Assembly (NCBI GenBank): GCA_965276825.1
Contig: OZ255630.1
Coordinates: 2,294,001-2,358,000 of the forward strand
Source: G965276765 sp965276825
GTDB lineage: Bacteria > Actinomycetota > Acidimicrobiia > Acidimicrobiales > Palsa-688
Direction: 5' to 3'
Length of the DNA: 64,000 bases
Shown here in pieces: positions 26,437 through 35,092 of this stretch. Position 1 is the stretch's first letter. Each line of letters starts with the position of its first letter. Position numbers and translations under genes: made by a program. The notes below the pieces were generated by a model. That model saw only the letters and a program-made list of their open reading frames with translations, had not been told where the DNA came from and searched no databases.

Positions 26437-26888
26437 GCGGATTGCTCCTTCGGATTGTGGTTAGTTCGGCAGGAAAGGCAATAACCCCAAAAGATGACCT
26501 CGGCTTCGTCGATCACGAAACCCAGGTCCTCGGATGGGGACAGACACGGGGCGGCACCAACAACACAGTCGACATCGGCGACCATCCCGCATGACCGGCA
26601 CACGAGGTGATGGTGGTTATCCCCGGTTCGGGTCTCGTAACGCACCGCCGAACCGGCCGGCTCGATCCGACGGATCAAGCCTGCTTCGGTAAAAACCTCG
26701 AGAGCGTCGTAGACGGCCTGTTTCGACACGGTGCCCACCGAACGCCGGGCATCACTCACCAAGACGTTCGCGGTGGCATGAGAACGACCCCGAAGAGCGT
26801 CAAGCACCGCAACTCGAGAGCCGGTTACACGCAACCCGGCGCCACGCAGCGCAGTGACAGCTTGAGCCCGACTATCGATCATGTCCAC
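26433..26888 (-). CDS. furA: Fur family redox regulator (FurA/CatR type)
   Basis: Fur-family repressor of about 150 aa. A winged-helix part ([30 protein letters not shown]) is followed by the metal-binding region [10 protein letters not shown] and a C-terminal YCLSCR, giving two CxxC pairs for structural zinc. It lies directly before katA with a 4-base overlap, the classic FurA-catalase pair in which FurA represses both and oxidant releases it. Start is GTG 26888 or ATG 26882; the promoter -10 ends only 6-7 bases upstream, so the mRNA is probably leaderless or nearly so. Confidence 0.95.
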   Translation of the reverse strand: MDMIDSRAQAVTALRGAGLRVTGSRVAVLDALRGRSHATANVLVSDARRSVGTVSKQAVYDALEVFTEAGLIRRIEPAGSAVRYETRTGDNHHHLVCRSCGMVADVDCVVGAAPCLSPSEDLGFVIDEAEVIFWGYCLSCRTNHNPKEQSA

Positions 26889-26894
26889 TGCTTT

Positions 26895-26923
26895 TTACCA
26901 TGCCCGAATCTGGACTTCGTCAA
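26895..26923 (-). promoter_or_regulatory. furA-katA promoter
   Basis: On the minus strand TTGACG at 26923-26918, a 17-base spacer and TGGTAA at 26900-26895. The AT-rich stretch around it (CAATTATG) is the likely Fur-binding region. Transcription from this site would begin at about 26888, the first base of the gene. Confidence 0.6.
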
Positions 26924-27047
26924 ACATAATTGATAGCGGCCGCTAACACCGGTTGTCGTCAGATCAACCACGCGGCCCCAACGTCCTGCAGAAGTGACCT
27001 TCGAGGTGACCTCGGTGCTGCGAGGCGTAGCGGCATAGCACTCCGAC

Positions 27048-27074
27048 CAACGGTCGTGGTGCCCACGACCGTTG
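27048..27074. terminator. hairpin terminator after HAD gene
   Basis: CAACGGTCGTGG-TGC-CCACGACCGTTG, perfect 12-base stem with 3-base loop, 18 bases after the HAD stop on the minus strand. Confidence 0.65.
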
Positions 27075-27091
27075 CGGACAGAAGAGCCAGC

Positions 27092-27757
27092 TCAGCTGAG
27101 CAGGGTTGCGAGGGGTCCGGTATAGAACTGGTCGAAGAGTTCCTTGACGTCACGGTAGACGTGGAGGGCGCCGGCTTCCATGAGCTCGTGCGTGCTGAAG
27201 CCGCCAGTCTCGACCGCCACACAGCCGATCCCAGCCGCTCGCGCCGCTTGGACGTCCCAGATGCTGTCCCCGACAGCCAGCGCATGATCCGGATCGATGG
27301 ATCCGGTCTTCATGGCCGAAAAGAACACCTCCGGTGCGGGCTTGGAGTCTGCGATGTCGTCGGCAGTGGTTTGGGCGTCGATGGCGTCGTTGGCGTCGAG
27401 GCGTTCGAGGAGGACCGCGAGTTCGTCATCGGGCGCGGAGGTGGCCAAGACAACAACGAGACCGTTGAGGTGCACGCGGCGGACCAGGTCGGCGGCACCG
27501 GGGAAGACGCAGGCGTCATCGATCAGTTCCCGGTAGCGGACGGGGCGCGCTGCGGTGGCCTCGGGACTGTCGTGGCCAAGGAGTTCGGGGACGAGCTGGT
27601 CGCCGCCCATGCCCACCAAGCGGTGAATGGCGTTCATGGGAACCCACTCGCCGGCGTCACGGAACGCTCGGGACCAGGCCAGCGCGTGGAGATAGTTGCT
27701 GTCGACCAGCGTACCGTCGACATCGAAGAGAACGCCGGCACGAAGCTGACCGCTCAT
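27092..27757 (-). CDS. HAD family hydrolase (phosphoglycolate phosphatase-like)
   Basis: HAD-superfamily phosphatase of about 221 aa. Motif I is LFDVDGTLVDSN, motif II VLATSAP, Lys of motif III in DSKPAPEVF and motif IV GDSIWDVQAA; a helical cap lies between I and II as in phosphoglycolate or beta-phosphoglucomutase-type members. ATG 27757 fits the family, but GTG 27934, with AAAGGGGA 4 bases ahead, is in frame and would add a 59-residue hydrophilic leader. Substrate not predictable. Confidence 0.88.
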   Translation of the reverse strand: MSGQLRAGVLFDVDGTLVDSNYLHALAWSRAFRDAGEWVPMNAIHRLVGMGGDQLVPELLGHDSPEATAARPVRYRELIDDACVFPGAADLVRRVHLNGLVVVLATSAPDDELAVLLERLDANDAIDAQTTADDIADSKPAPEVFFSAMKTGSIDPDHALAVGDSIWDVQAARAAGIGCVAVETGGFSTHELMEAGALHVYRDVKELFDQFYTGPLATLLS

Positions 27758-28053
27758 GCCGGCGGCTCGGTGCTCACGGTTGGCTGTTGCCTGCCCTTCC
27801 CCGGTAGGTCGTCTCATGTCAGAGACGTCAGTGTCAGAATTCAGCGGGTCATCGGGCTTCGGCGACCTCCCGATCGTTTCGACATCCTGCTCGTTGCCCT
27901 TCAGGCTGGTTCGGGAATGCTTTTCGTCAACCACAAATCCCCTTTCGGGCGGAAGTCCTACATCAGATTTTGCGCTGCGGTCACCAGGTCGGCCGGGCTG
28001 CCGGCCGCCCGCCAACGCAGCCGGAGGTCCTTCGCCCGCTGGCAAGATGCTGT

Positions 28054-28074
28054 CGTAACGTCTTAGCGGTTACG
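28054..28074. promoter_or_regulatory. inverted repeat upstream of HAD gene
   Basis: CGTAAC-N9-GTTACG lies between the small acidic gene and the HAD gene, 120 bases upstream of the GTG 27934 option. A possible operator; no regulator can be named. Confidence 0.3.
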
Positions 28075-28163
28075 TCATCGACCCACCACCGTACGTTTCC
28101 CTCGGCCAAACAGGTAAGGCCCCTACGGCGACAGCAGCACCAACGACCCGTGAACCGGCTCAT

Positions 28164-28337
28164 CTAGTAATTGGCCGGGGGATCGCTGGCCGGAAAGGAC
28201 TCCTCGCTCTCGCGATCCGCCTTCTCCGAATCTTCTTCGGGCATGTCCCCCGGGACCGGGTCGGACGCCTCGTCGTCGTTCGGATCCTTGCCTGTGTCTG
28301 CGTCCCTGCCACCCATCTGGTTGTAGGCGTCTGCCAT
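28164..28337 (-). CDS. small acidic protein with SFPASDPP motif, 57 aa
   Basis: A 57-residue hydrophilic protein (MADAYNQMGGRDADTG...) that ends ESFPASDPPANY. The SFPASDPP tail recurs in short proteins of many bacteria, usually near stress genes. AAAGGTGG stands 5 bases before ATG 28337, a strong binding site. About one third of the residues are Asp or Glu. It lies between a DoxX-like gene and the HAD gene. Function unknown. Confidence 0.7.
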   Translation of the reverse strand: MADAYNQMGGRDADTGKDPNDDEASDPVPGDMPEEDSEKADRESEESFPASDPPANY

Positions 28338-28456
28338 GTTCCACCTTTCGTTGTCCTAGGTTCGCCCCGGACGGGAGTCCGCGTGCTAGGACGCTCTTGA
28401 ACCCCAGTGTCGCCGGGGCTTTGTTGCTCGCGACGCCGAAGCTACGCGCAGGGGGC

Positions 28457-29101
28457 CTAAGCTGATGCCGTAGACGAGCGTCGAGGCTCCATACTGCGGC
28501 AGCCCGAGCCAGCGGCAAGGACGGCAAAGACGAAAACATAGACGATCGAGGTTCCGATATCGGTGGAGCCGGAGGTGTACGGCCCACCAAAGCCCTCCGC
28601 TGTCGACCAAATGCCCAGTGAGAGGAGTCCGCCGACAATATAGGTCGCTCTGGTGAATACTCCCAGGATCAGACCGACAGCAATGCACGTTTCCGTTGCC
28701 GCAGTCAGATAGGCAAACACCTGTGGTGTGCCTTGAGTGAGCGAGATTCAGTCGTGAATCCACGATGCTACCCAAGCCGGGCGCCCAGAGATCCCTTGGC
28801 GCAAGAAGCTCTCGAAATGCTGATTGAAGCCGGGCAGATATTTGAACGTGGCATCTACCGCCCACGCCACCCCAAACAAGATGCGCAACGCGGCCATGGC
28901 GCGCAGCCTGGGACCGCCCGGCTGAGTCTGCACGATCTCCGAGGCCGGGGCCTCCTGCAGGCCGTCAAGATCGGCCGCTGCGAGCGGAGCTTCTTCGACT
29001 ATCAGCGTCTCTCCGGGCACCGCCTTCGATGACGTCACCGCAACACCGTCTTGGTCGATCCCATCGTTTCGATCCTCTACGTCCGCCACGGTTGCGTACA
29101 T
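28457..29101 (-). pseudogene. DoxX-like membrane protein with in-frame TGA
   Basis: DoxX-family integral membrane protein. From ATG 29101 an acidic N-terminal extension leads to the first helix (ALRILFGVAWAVDATF) and WVASWIHD. A TGA at 28748-28750 then interrupts, and the same frame goes on with QVFAYLTAATETCIAVGL and further helices (YIVGGLLSLGIWSTAEGFGG) to 28457. The stop sits where relatives have Trp or another residue, so a single TGG to TGA change would explain it. Restored length is about 213 aa. A SigB-like promoter abuts the start. Confidence 0.75.
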
Positions 29102-29105
29102 ACGA

Positions 29106-29130
29106 ATACCCGTCGGATCCCGCCGTAAAC
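29106..29130 (-). promoter_or_regulatory. SigB/SigF-like promoter of DoxX-like gene
   Basis: On the minus strand GTTT at 29130-29127, 15-base spacer and GGGTAT at 29111-29106, a perfect match to the stress-sigma pattern. The -10 ends 4 bases before ATG 29101, so transcription would begin inside or just after that codon; translation may be leaderless or start downstream. Confidence 0.5.
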
Positions 29131-29211
29131 GCCGGATCCTTCTGTCGTCGTCGACACGATGTCTTGGGGGGCGGCTGCGGTCGGGCGGACCCGGCGAGGA
29201 AGGGCGATCGG

Positions 29212-30249
29212 CTATGGCCGCTCGCCTGGCACGGTGCGGACCTCCGCCAGGCGCCGGACCGGACTGTCACCGGCGAGTGGCGCGCTAGCCCCGCCCTCGC
29301 CGGCGGCCATCCCGAACAGGGCCGAGCGCAGGGCGTCGACGGAGGAGTGTCGCGGCGCCCAGTTCAGTTCTCGGCGCGCCCGGTCGGTGCGCATGACCGG
29401 GAGCGACAGGACAAGGTCGAGCAGCGCCGGCTCGCTCGGGACCAGGCGGGCATGCCACGCCGCGGCGGGAACGGCACGAGCCGCGGCGGTCGGCACCACG
29501 AGCGTCCGAGCGCTCAGAGCGTCGGCCGCGACCGACCGGTCGATCACCGGATCAGCGGCCAGGTTGAACGGGCCGCTCACGTCCGAGGTCACCGCCGCGT
29601 GGTAGGCCTCGGCCAGGTCATCGGCGTGCACGGTCTGAATCTGCAGGCCGCGTAGCCACGGCCACGCGTGGAGACGGCCGGGACGAACGGCGGAAGCAGG
29701 CATCAGCGGACCAGCGAAAAGCCGCCGCTGCTCGACGCCGGCTGCTCGTTGAAAGACGAATCCGCGACGGAACCGCACCACCCGCACCGAGGGATGATGG
29801 CCTTCGAAGCCATCGAGCAGCCGCTCGACATATGCCTTCTCGACCGTACGCCGACGTCGGCAGGCTGTGGGTGGGCCACGACTCGTCGACCTCCCGGCCC
29901 GCTCCCGGCGAGTAGGCTCCGACCGACCAGGCATACACGACGGCGCCGACGCCAGCCTCGGCGGCCACCAGGAACACCCGCTCACTGCCGCCGACGTTGA
30001 CCATCCACGTCGTCGCCGGGCGGTGCGTCGGCTGGAACAGCCACGCCACGTGGATGACGGCGTCGCTCCCCGGAACAACGCGGTGAGGTCGTCTCGCACC
30101 ACGTCGGCCTGGTGGAACTCCATCCCGGCGGTGTCGCCGGGACGCCGGCGGGCCAGGCCCACCACCTCGATCGTGCGGTCCGCGGCCAGCGCACGCACCA
30201 CAGCGCTGCCCATGTTGCCGGTCGCCCCGACCACGACGACCCGAGTCAT
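29212..30249 (-). pseudogene. NAD-dependent epimerase/dehydratase, two frame shifts
   Basis: Extended short-chain dehydrogenase. ATG 30249 begins MTRVVVVGATGNMGSAVV (NAD-binding GxxGxxG). Near 30073 the sense leaves this frame for HVAWLFQPTHRPATT, VNVGGSERVFLVA and the catalytic-type TSAYGRE. Near 29847 it returns to the first frame with KAYVERLLDGFEGHHPS and runs to 29212. Restoring about three bases gives a complete protein of about 346 aa. The two indels are compensating, so the ends are still in one frame. Confidence 0.75.
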
Positions 30250-30277
30250 GCCACTGACCGCGTGGCGCCCGGGCCTG

Positions 30278-31455
30278 TCACGGCTGGAGGACGACTTTGA
30301 TGGTGCCGTCCTGTTTCTTCTGGAATACCTCGTAGGCCCTCGGCGCGTCACGCAGGGGGAGGCGGTGGGTGACCAGATCGGCGGTCCCGAGGGGATCCTC
30401 GTCGGTGAGCAACGGGAGGATGTCGCCGATCCAACGCTTGACGTGGGCCTGTCCCATCCGTATCGAGATCCCCTTGTCGAACATCTCCAGCATCGGCAGC
30501 GGGTCGCTCATGCCTCCGTACACGCCGCTCACCGACACCGTCCCGCCCCGCCGCACGACGTCGATCGCTTCGAGCAGCGCAGCGAGACGGTCCACGCCTG
30601 CCTTGCGCATGAACGACTGGGCGACCTTCGCCGGTAGCAATCCGGTCATCTTCTGGGCGCCGGCCGCCACCGGCGAGCCGTGCGCCTCCATGCCGACGGC
30701 GTCGATCACCGAGTCGGGCCCCCGCCCGCCAGTCAGGTCACGTAGGCGCGCAGGCACGTCGTCGCAGTCGCGGCGGTCGATGGCGGTGATTCCGTGGCGC
30801 GCGGCCATGGCCAGGCGCTCCGTCACCAAGTCGATGCCGTAGACGGTGGCACCGAGATGGCGGGCGATGCGGGCGCTCATCTGGCCGATGGGCCCGAGAC
30901 CGAGCACCGCCACCGATCCACCGGGGGGGATCTCGGCGAACTGCACCGCCTGCCAGGCCGTCGGCAGCACGTCGGAGAGGAACAGGAACCGCTCGTCGGG
31001 CGGCCCGGCGGGCACCTTGATCGGACCGAACTGAGCCTGCGGGACGCGCAGCAGGCCGGCCTGGCCGCCGGGAACTCGGCCGTAGAGCTTGGTGTAGCCG
31101 AACAGCGACGCGCCGGTCCCCTCCTCGGTGTTCTGGGTGGTCTCGCACTGGGCGACAGTTGGCGGTCGCACATCCAACAGTGCCCGCAGGAGATGTTGAA
31201 CGGGACCACCACCCGGTCCCCGGCTGCGATGTGGGTGACGTCGCGGCCGACCTCCTCGACGATGCCCATAGGCTCGTGGCCGAGAATGTCGCCCTCCGCC
31301 ATGAACGGGGTCAGCACGTCGTAGAGGTGGAGATCGGATCCGCAAATGGCGGTTGACGTGATCCGCACGATCGCGTCGGTCGGGTCCTTGATGGACGGAT
31401 CGGCGACGGTGTCGACTTGCACGTCCTTGCGGCCGTGCCAGACCACTGCTTCCAT
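30278..31455 (-). pseudogene. zinc-dependent alcohol dehydrogenase, single frameshift
   Basis: Medium-chain zinc alcohol dehydrogenase (formaldehyde dehydrogenase-like branch). From ATG 31455: [23 protein letters not shown] (catalytic zinc ligands Cys and His-Glu) and the structural-zinc region [11 protein letters not shown]. At about 31156 one base is missing and the sense continues in the next frame with [12 protein letters not shown], the NAD-binding [13 protein letters not shown], and on to the stop at 30278. Restored length is about 393 aa. Its front resembles the truncated gene at 18604. Confidence 0.8.
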
Positions 31456-31492
31456 TGAGCTGTCTCCCTTGATCGATTCGCGGGTCGGGGTT

Positions 31493-32289
31493 TCAGTCGG
31501 CCGAGCCCGGCTCGGTCTGCTTGCGGTGCGTCATGCTTTTGGTTTTGTCCGGCAGGACTTTCATGGCGGCAGCTTGGGCCCTGGTTGCCAGGCCCCCGGC
31601 GACAACCTTGGTCTTGCCGGCCATCAACGCCTCGAAGCCGATCCGGGCGACGTCGGCGGGGTCGTCTTTGCTGTCGCTGGCGCCGAGCTTGGTGTCGGTG
31701 ATGTCGGCCCGCTCGAAGAACTCGGTGTCGGTCGGACCCGGCATCAATGCCGTCACGGTGACGCCGGTGTCGCGCAGCTCGTCGCCGATAGCCTCGGCGA
31801 AGGACTGCAAGAAAGACTTGCTGGCGTTTACAGCGCTTGGTATGGCCCGGGCGACATCGACGCGATCGACGACGTGACCAGGACCTTGCCGTCGCCGCCG
31901 CCCACCATCGATGGCAAAACCCGCTTGGCCGGGTGCACGGTCGAGACCACGTTCAGCGCCAACAGGCGCAGGACGTCGTCGATGGACTGGTCCCGGACGA
32001 AGTCCCCGCCGAGGCCGACGCCGGCGTTGAGAGCAAGAGCGGCGACGGGTCGGCCGACCTGCTCGATCTCGCGACACAGCTGCTCGACGCCGTCGTAGGT
32101 GGCAAGATCGCAGCGCACCGGGATCACCGTGGTCGTGGCCCGCAGCTCGGCCGCGGCCCCGGTCAGCTCGGCGTCCTCAGCGGCGATCACAAGGTCATAG
32201 TCGTGCTCGGCGAACTGCTTGGCCAGCTCACGGCCGATGCCGCTCGACGCTCCGGTCACCACGGCGAGAAGACGTCCGGTCGCAACCAT
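31493..32289 (-). pseudogene. short-chain dehydrogenase/reductase, single frameshift
   Basis: Classical SDR. ATG 32289 has AAGGAG 6 bases upstream and leads to VVTGASSGIGRELA (cofactor motif), LALNAGVG and VLVTSSIASM (catalytic Ser). At about 31833 a missing base turns the active-site Tyr-Asn-Ala-Ser-Lys into a TAA stop; the next frame carries NASKSFLQSFAEAI and the C-terminus to 31493. Restored length about 265 aa. Substrate unknown. Confidence 0.8.
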
Positions 32290-32526
32290 CAAGTACTCCT
32301 TCGAAAAAGAGAAGAGGAAAGCCCGGCACGAGATACCCCGTCGGTCATAGACGTGTACCCCGATCAGGTGCACCCAACCGCCGACGCGTGACCGGGCCGC
32401 GCTGCCCTCCTACCGGGCCTTCGGGTCACCTGATACGTCCCGAGGGTCACCTCCAGCTCGGACCGGTGGCGCTCGTACATGAGAGCTTGCGCTGCGAAGG
32501 GACGATCCCTCATCGACGGCCTTTGA

Positions 32527-33464
32527 CAACTTCGGGGTAGCCGTCGCCGTTCGGCTTACAGGACGATCCAAGGTTCCGCGGCGAACGCGCTCGACGCCTA
32601 CCGCAGCGGGGAGCCCGTTGCCGTAGCTGACGTGAACATCGACAGCCGATTCGACCGGTTCGCGTCCCGGGGCCGCCGCCAGGGTCTGGGGGCGGTGTTC
32701 GCGTTCCGCTCCGCCACGGCGACACCCGCCTCGGTGCTCTGGACTTGTACTGCGACGAGCCGACACGGCTTGCGCCCGCCGCGATGGCTGCGGCGCAGAC
32801 CTTGGCCGACGTGGTGGCCGCCTACATTCTCAACGCTCGAGCTCGCGACGCGCTCCGTTCGGTCGCCGACGCCGCCCGAGCGGCGTCGCGCCGCGACGAG
32901 CTGACCGGTTTGGGCAACCGGGTCCAGGTGCTCGACGACCTGGACCGGGGGCTGCGCCGGGCGCGCCGACCCGGCCACACCGTGGCGGTCCTCTACGCTG
33001 ACCTCGACCGCTTCAAGGACATCAACGACCTCCACGGGCATCGTGTAGGCGACGAGCTGCTCGTCGCGGTAGCCGAACGTCTCCGAGGTCTGGTCCGAAC
33101 CGGCGACAGCCTGGGCCGCATGTCGGGCGACGAGTTCGTGATCGTCTGCGACGACCTCGCCACCGCCGTCCAGGCCGACTTCTTCGCCCGGCGGAACGCC
33201 GCATCTCTGGCCGTGCAGTTCGCGCTCTCCGCCCTGGTCGTGGCGACCGCGGCCAGTGTTGGCATCGCGTTTGCCGCACGAGGCGACGCCGACCCCCACG
33301 ACGTCCTGCACGCCGCTGACATGGCCACCTACCAGGCGAAACCGCGAGGCGGCAAAAGTCACCGAACCGTGGAGATCGACCAACAGGTTCTAGTCGGCAA
33401 ACCGGGCGCTTCCGAGGCAACGACAGGGGCGAGCGCTCACTCGAAGCGAATCGTCTCCCCTTGA
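32527..33464 (+). pseudogene. GAF-GGDEF protein, 5'-truncated and frameshifted
   Basis: The first part (AYRSGEPVAVADVNIDSRFD, GLGAVFAF) is the end of a GAF domain; at about 32706 one base is missing and the next frame goes on with PLRHGDTRLGALDLYCDEP. Then follow a linking helix and a diguanylate-cyclase-type GGDEF domain (RDELTGLGNRV, LYADLDRFKDIND, signature SGDEF). The signature has Ser for the first Gly, which may weaken or remove cyclic-di-GMP synthesis. A TGA at 32524 blocks the frame upstream, so the front is lost. Confidence 0.7.
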
Positions 33465-33486
33465 CCTTCGTGACTATCGATTAGGA

Positions 33487-33501
33487 GCCCCCACGGGGGG
33501 C
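33487..33501. terminator. short GC hairpin
   Basis: GCCCCC-ACG-GGGGGC, 6-base stem, between the converging GGDEF and phosphatase genes. Weak but well placed. Confidence 0.35.
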
Positions 33502-33595
33502 GCCCGGCCGCCTTGTCATGACGCTGACCGACGGGACCGGGCGTGCTCGCGCTGGGAGTCCCGATCCTTCCTCGCTGACCGCTGGGTGCGTTTGG

Positions 33596-34783
33596 CTATT
33601 GCTCGCCAAATGGGGGGGCGCCGTACCAGTCCAGGCACAACACGGTTGCGTCGTCTAATAGTCGGCCGCCGCTGGCGTCTCGGGCGGCCTGGGTGAGGTG
33701 TTGGACTGCTTCGCGGGGGTGTAGATGCCGGCTGGCGGTGAGCGCGACGATGACGTCGAGTCCGGCTGCGCTGCGTTCGAGCATGCCGTCGGTAACCAGC
33801 AGCAGCCGGTCTCCCGGTTGGAGGTCGAGTGGCTGAGCGGTGTAGTTGGTGTTGGGGAACATGCCGAACGGTGGTTCGGCGGTCAGTTTGACGCGCTCCA
33901 CGTTGCCGTCCCGGCAGAGGAACGGGGCGGGATGGCCGGCGTTGACGATCATCGGGGAGGCGCCGGTCAGGTCGACGCGGAGCAGCTGGCCGGTAACGAA
34001 CTGTTCCCCGCTGGAGTGCCGGGCCAGCTCGGCGTTCGCCCGTTGCGCTTGGTCGACCAGGCTGTCGCCGCCGCGGCGGGCGTTGCGCAAGCTGTTGACC
34101 AGCACCGTGGCCAGCAGGGCCGAGTCGAGCTCATGACCCATGGCGTCGGTCATCGACAGGTGCAGGGTGTCGCGATCCACGATGTAGTCGAAGGTGTCAC
34201 CGGCGACGGTCTCTGCCGGCTCGAGCCAGCCGGACAACGCGAACTGGGCGGCCTCGCAGGTGAACGAGCCTGGCAGCAGCCCATGTTGGATCTCTGCAGG
34301 CAACGACAGGGGCACCGACCGCTGCCCCCACTCGAACACGTCGGTGTAGCGGCGAACCGAGATCACCGCCAAAGCAAGAGCGTGGCCGGCCGCGGCTAGA
34401 TATTCGAGCGTGTCGGCGTCGGGGGTGACGGGCAGGGTCAGCTCCAGCACACCGACCGCCTCGCCTCGGTCGCTCACCGGGACCGCCACCCGCGCCTCGC
34501 CGCCGGCCCCGGGTAGTACCTGTACCTGTTGAGTCCGTAGCGCCTGGCCGGGCACGCTCCCGCTGATCGGCACTTGGTCGTGGTCGGCGGTTGCTGTCGA
34601 AGCCCGTGACAGTCGGGTCAAGGAACGCCCGGAGTAGTCGGCGATGAGAAAGCCCACCTCGGTGGCGTCGAGCGCCGCGGTCAGCTCGACGGCCATCGCG
34701 TCGACGACGTCAATCGGCGCGGCCATCGCCACCCCTTTGAACAACGCACCCAGGTCGACGTTACTTATCCTTGCCGAGCTCAC
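33596..34783 (-). CDS. GAF-SpoIIE (PP2C-type) serine phosphatase
   Basis: Cytoplasmic protein of 395 aa: an N-terminal GAF sensor (residues about 20-160, GFLIADYSGRSLTRL) and a C-terminal SpoIIE/RsbU phosphatase domain (ETVAGDTFDYI, SMTDAMGHELDSALLATVLV, IVNAGHPAPFL, DRLLLVTDGMLE) with the metal-binding Asp residues in place. Such phosphatases dephosphorylate STAS anti-anti-sigma proteins in partner-switching cascades that free SigB/SigF-type factors. Start is GTG 34783 by family length; ATG 34726, with AAAGGGG ahead, is an alternative. It lies two genes away from a sigma-like fusion. Confidence 0.88.
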   Translation of the reverse strand: MSSARISNVDLGALFKGVAMAAPIDVVDAMAVELTAALDATEVGFLIADYSGRSLTRLSRASTATADHDQVPISGSVPGQALRTQQVQVLPGAGGEARVAVPVSDRGEAVGVLELTLPVTPDADTLEYLAAAGHALALAVISVRRYTDVFEWGQRSVPLSLPAEIQHGLLPGSFTCEAAQFALSGWLEPAETVAGDTFDYIVDRDTLHLSMTDAMGHELDSALLATVLVNSLRNARRGGDSLVDQAQRANAELARHSSGEQFVTGQLLRVDLTGASPMIVNAGHPAPFLCRDGNVERVKLTAEPPFGMFPNTNYTAQPLDLQPGDRLLLVTDGMLERSAAGLDVIVALTASRHLHPREAVQHLTQAARDASGGRLLDDATVLCLDWYGAPPFGEQ

Positions 34784-34952
34784 CGCTGGACTCTACGTGT
34801 ACTGGCTCACCGACCCGCAAACGAACCCGACATGGCCTGAGCACAGCAACGTCAGGCTGGCGGCAAGACTTCCAGAAGTGTCGACGCTCACGGCCACTCC
34901 TACCTCCGCCTTCGGCCAGTTGCGGGACGGCTATCATCGCCCCTGAAGGGCC

Positions 34953-35090
34953 TTGTGCTGGGATATGTCCCGATTCGAGCGATGCGTGACCGCGAAGTAC
35001 TCGTACGGGATCATCGACCTGGTCAGCCGCAAGTGGATTGCCGCCATTCTCGCGGCAGTGAGGCCGGTGACGTGCCCGAATGTGAGCGAC
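34953..35090 (+). pseudogene. integrase-core transposase fragment
   Basis: A plus-strand fragment MSRFERCVTAKYSYGIIDLV with SRKWIAAIL matches the segment around the first catalytic Asp of integrase-type (IS3/IS481 group) transposases. Nothing else of the element remains; the frame runs on into the sigma-OmpA gene on the other strand. Confidence 0.5.
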
Positions 35091-35092
35091 CT

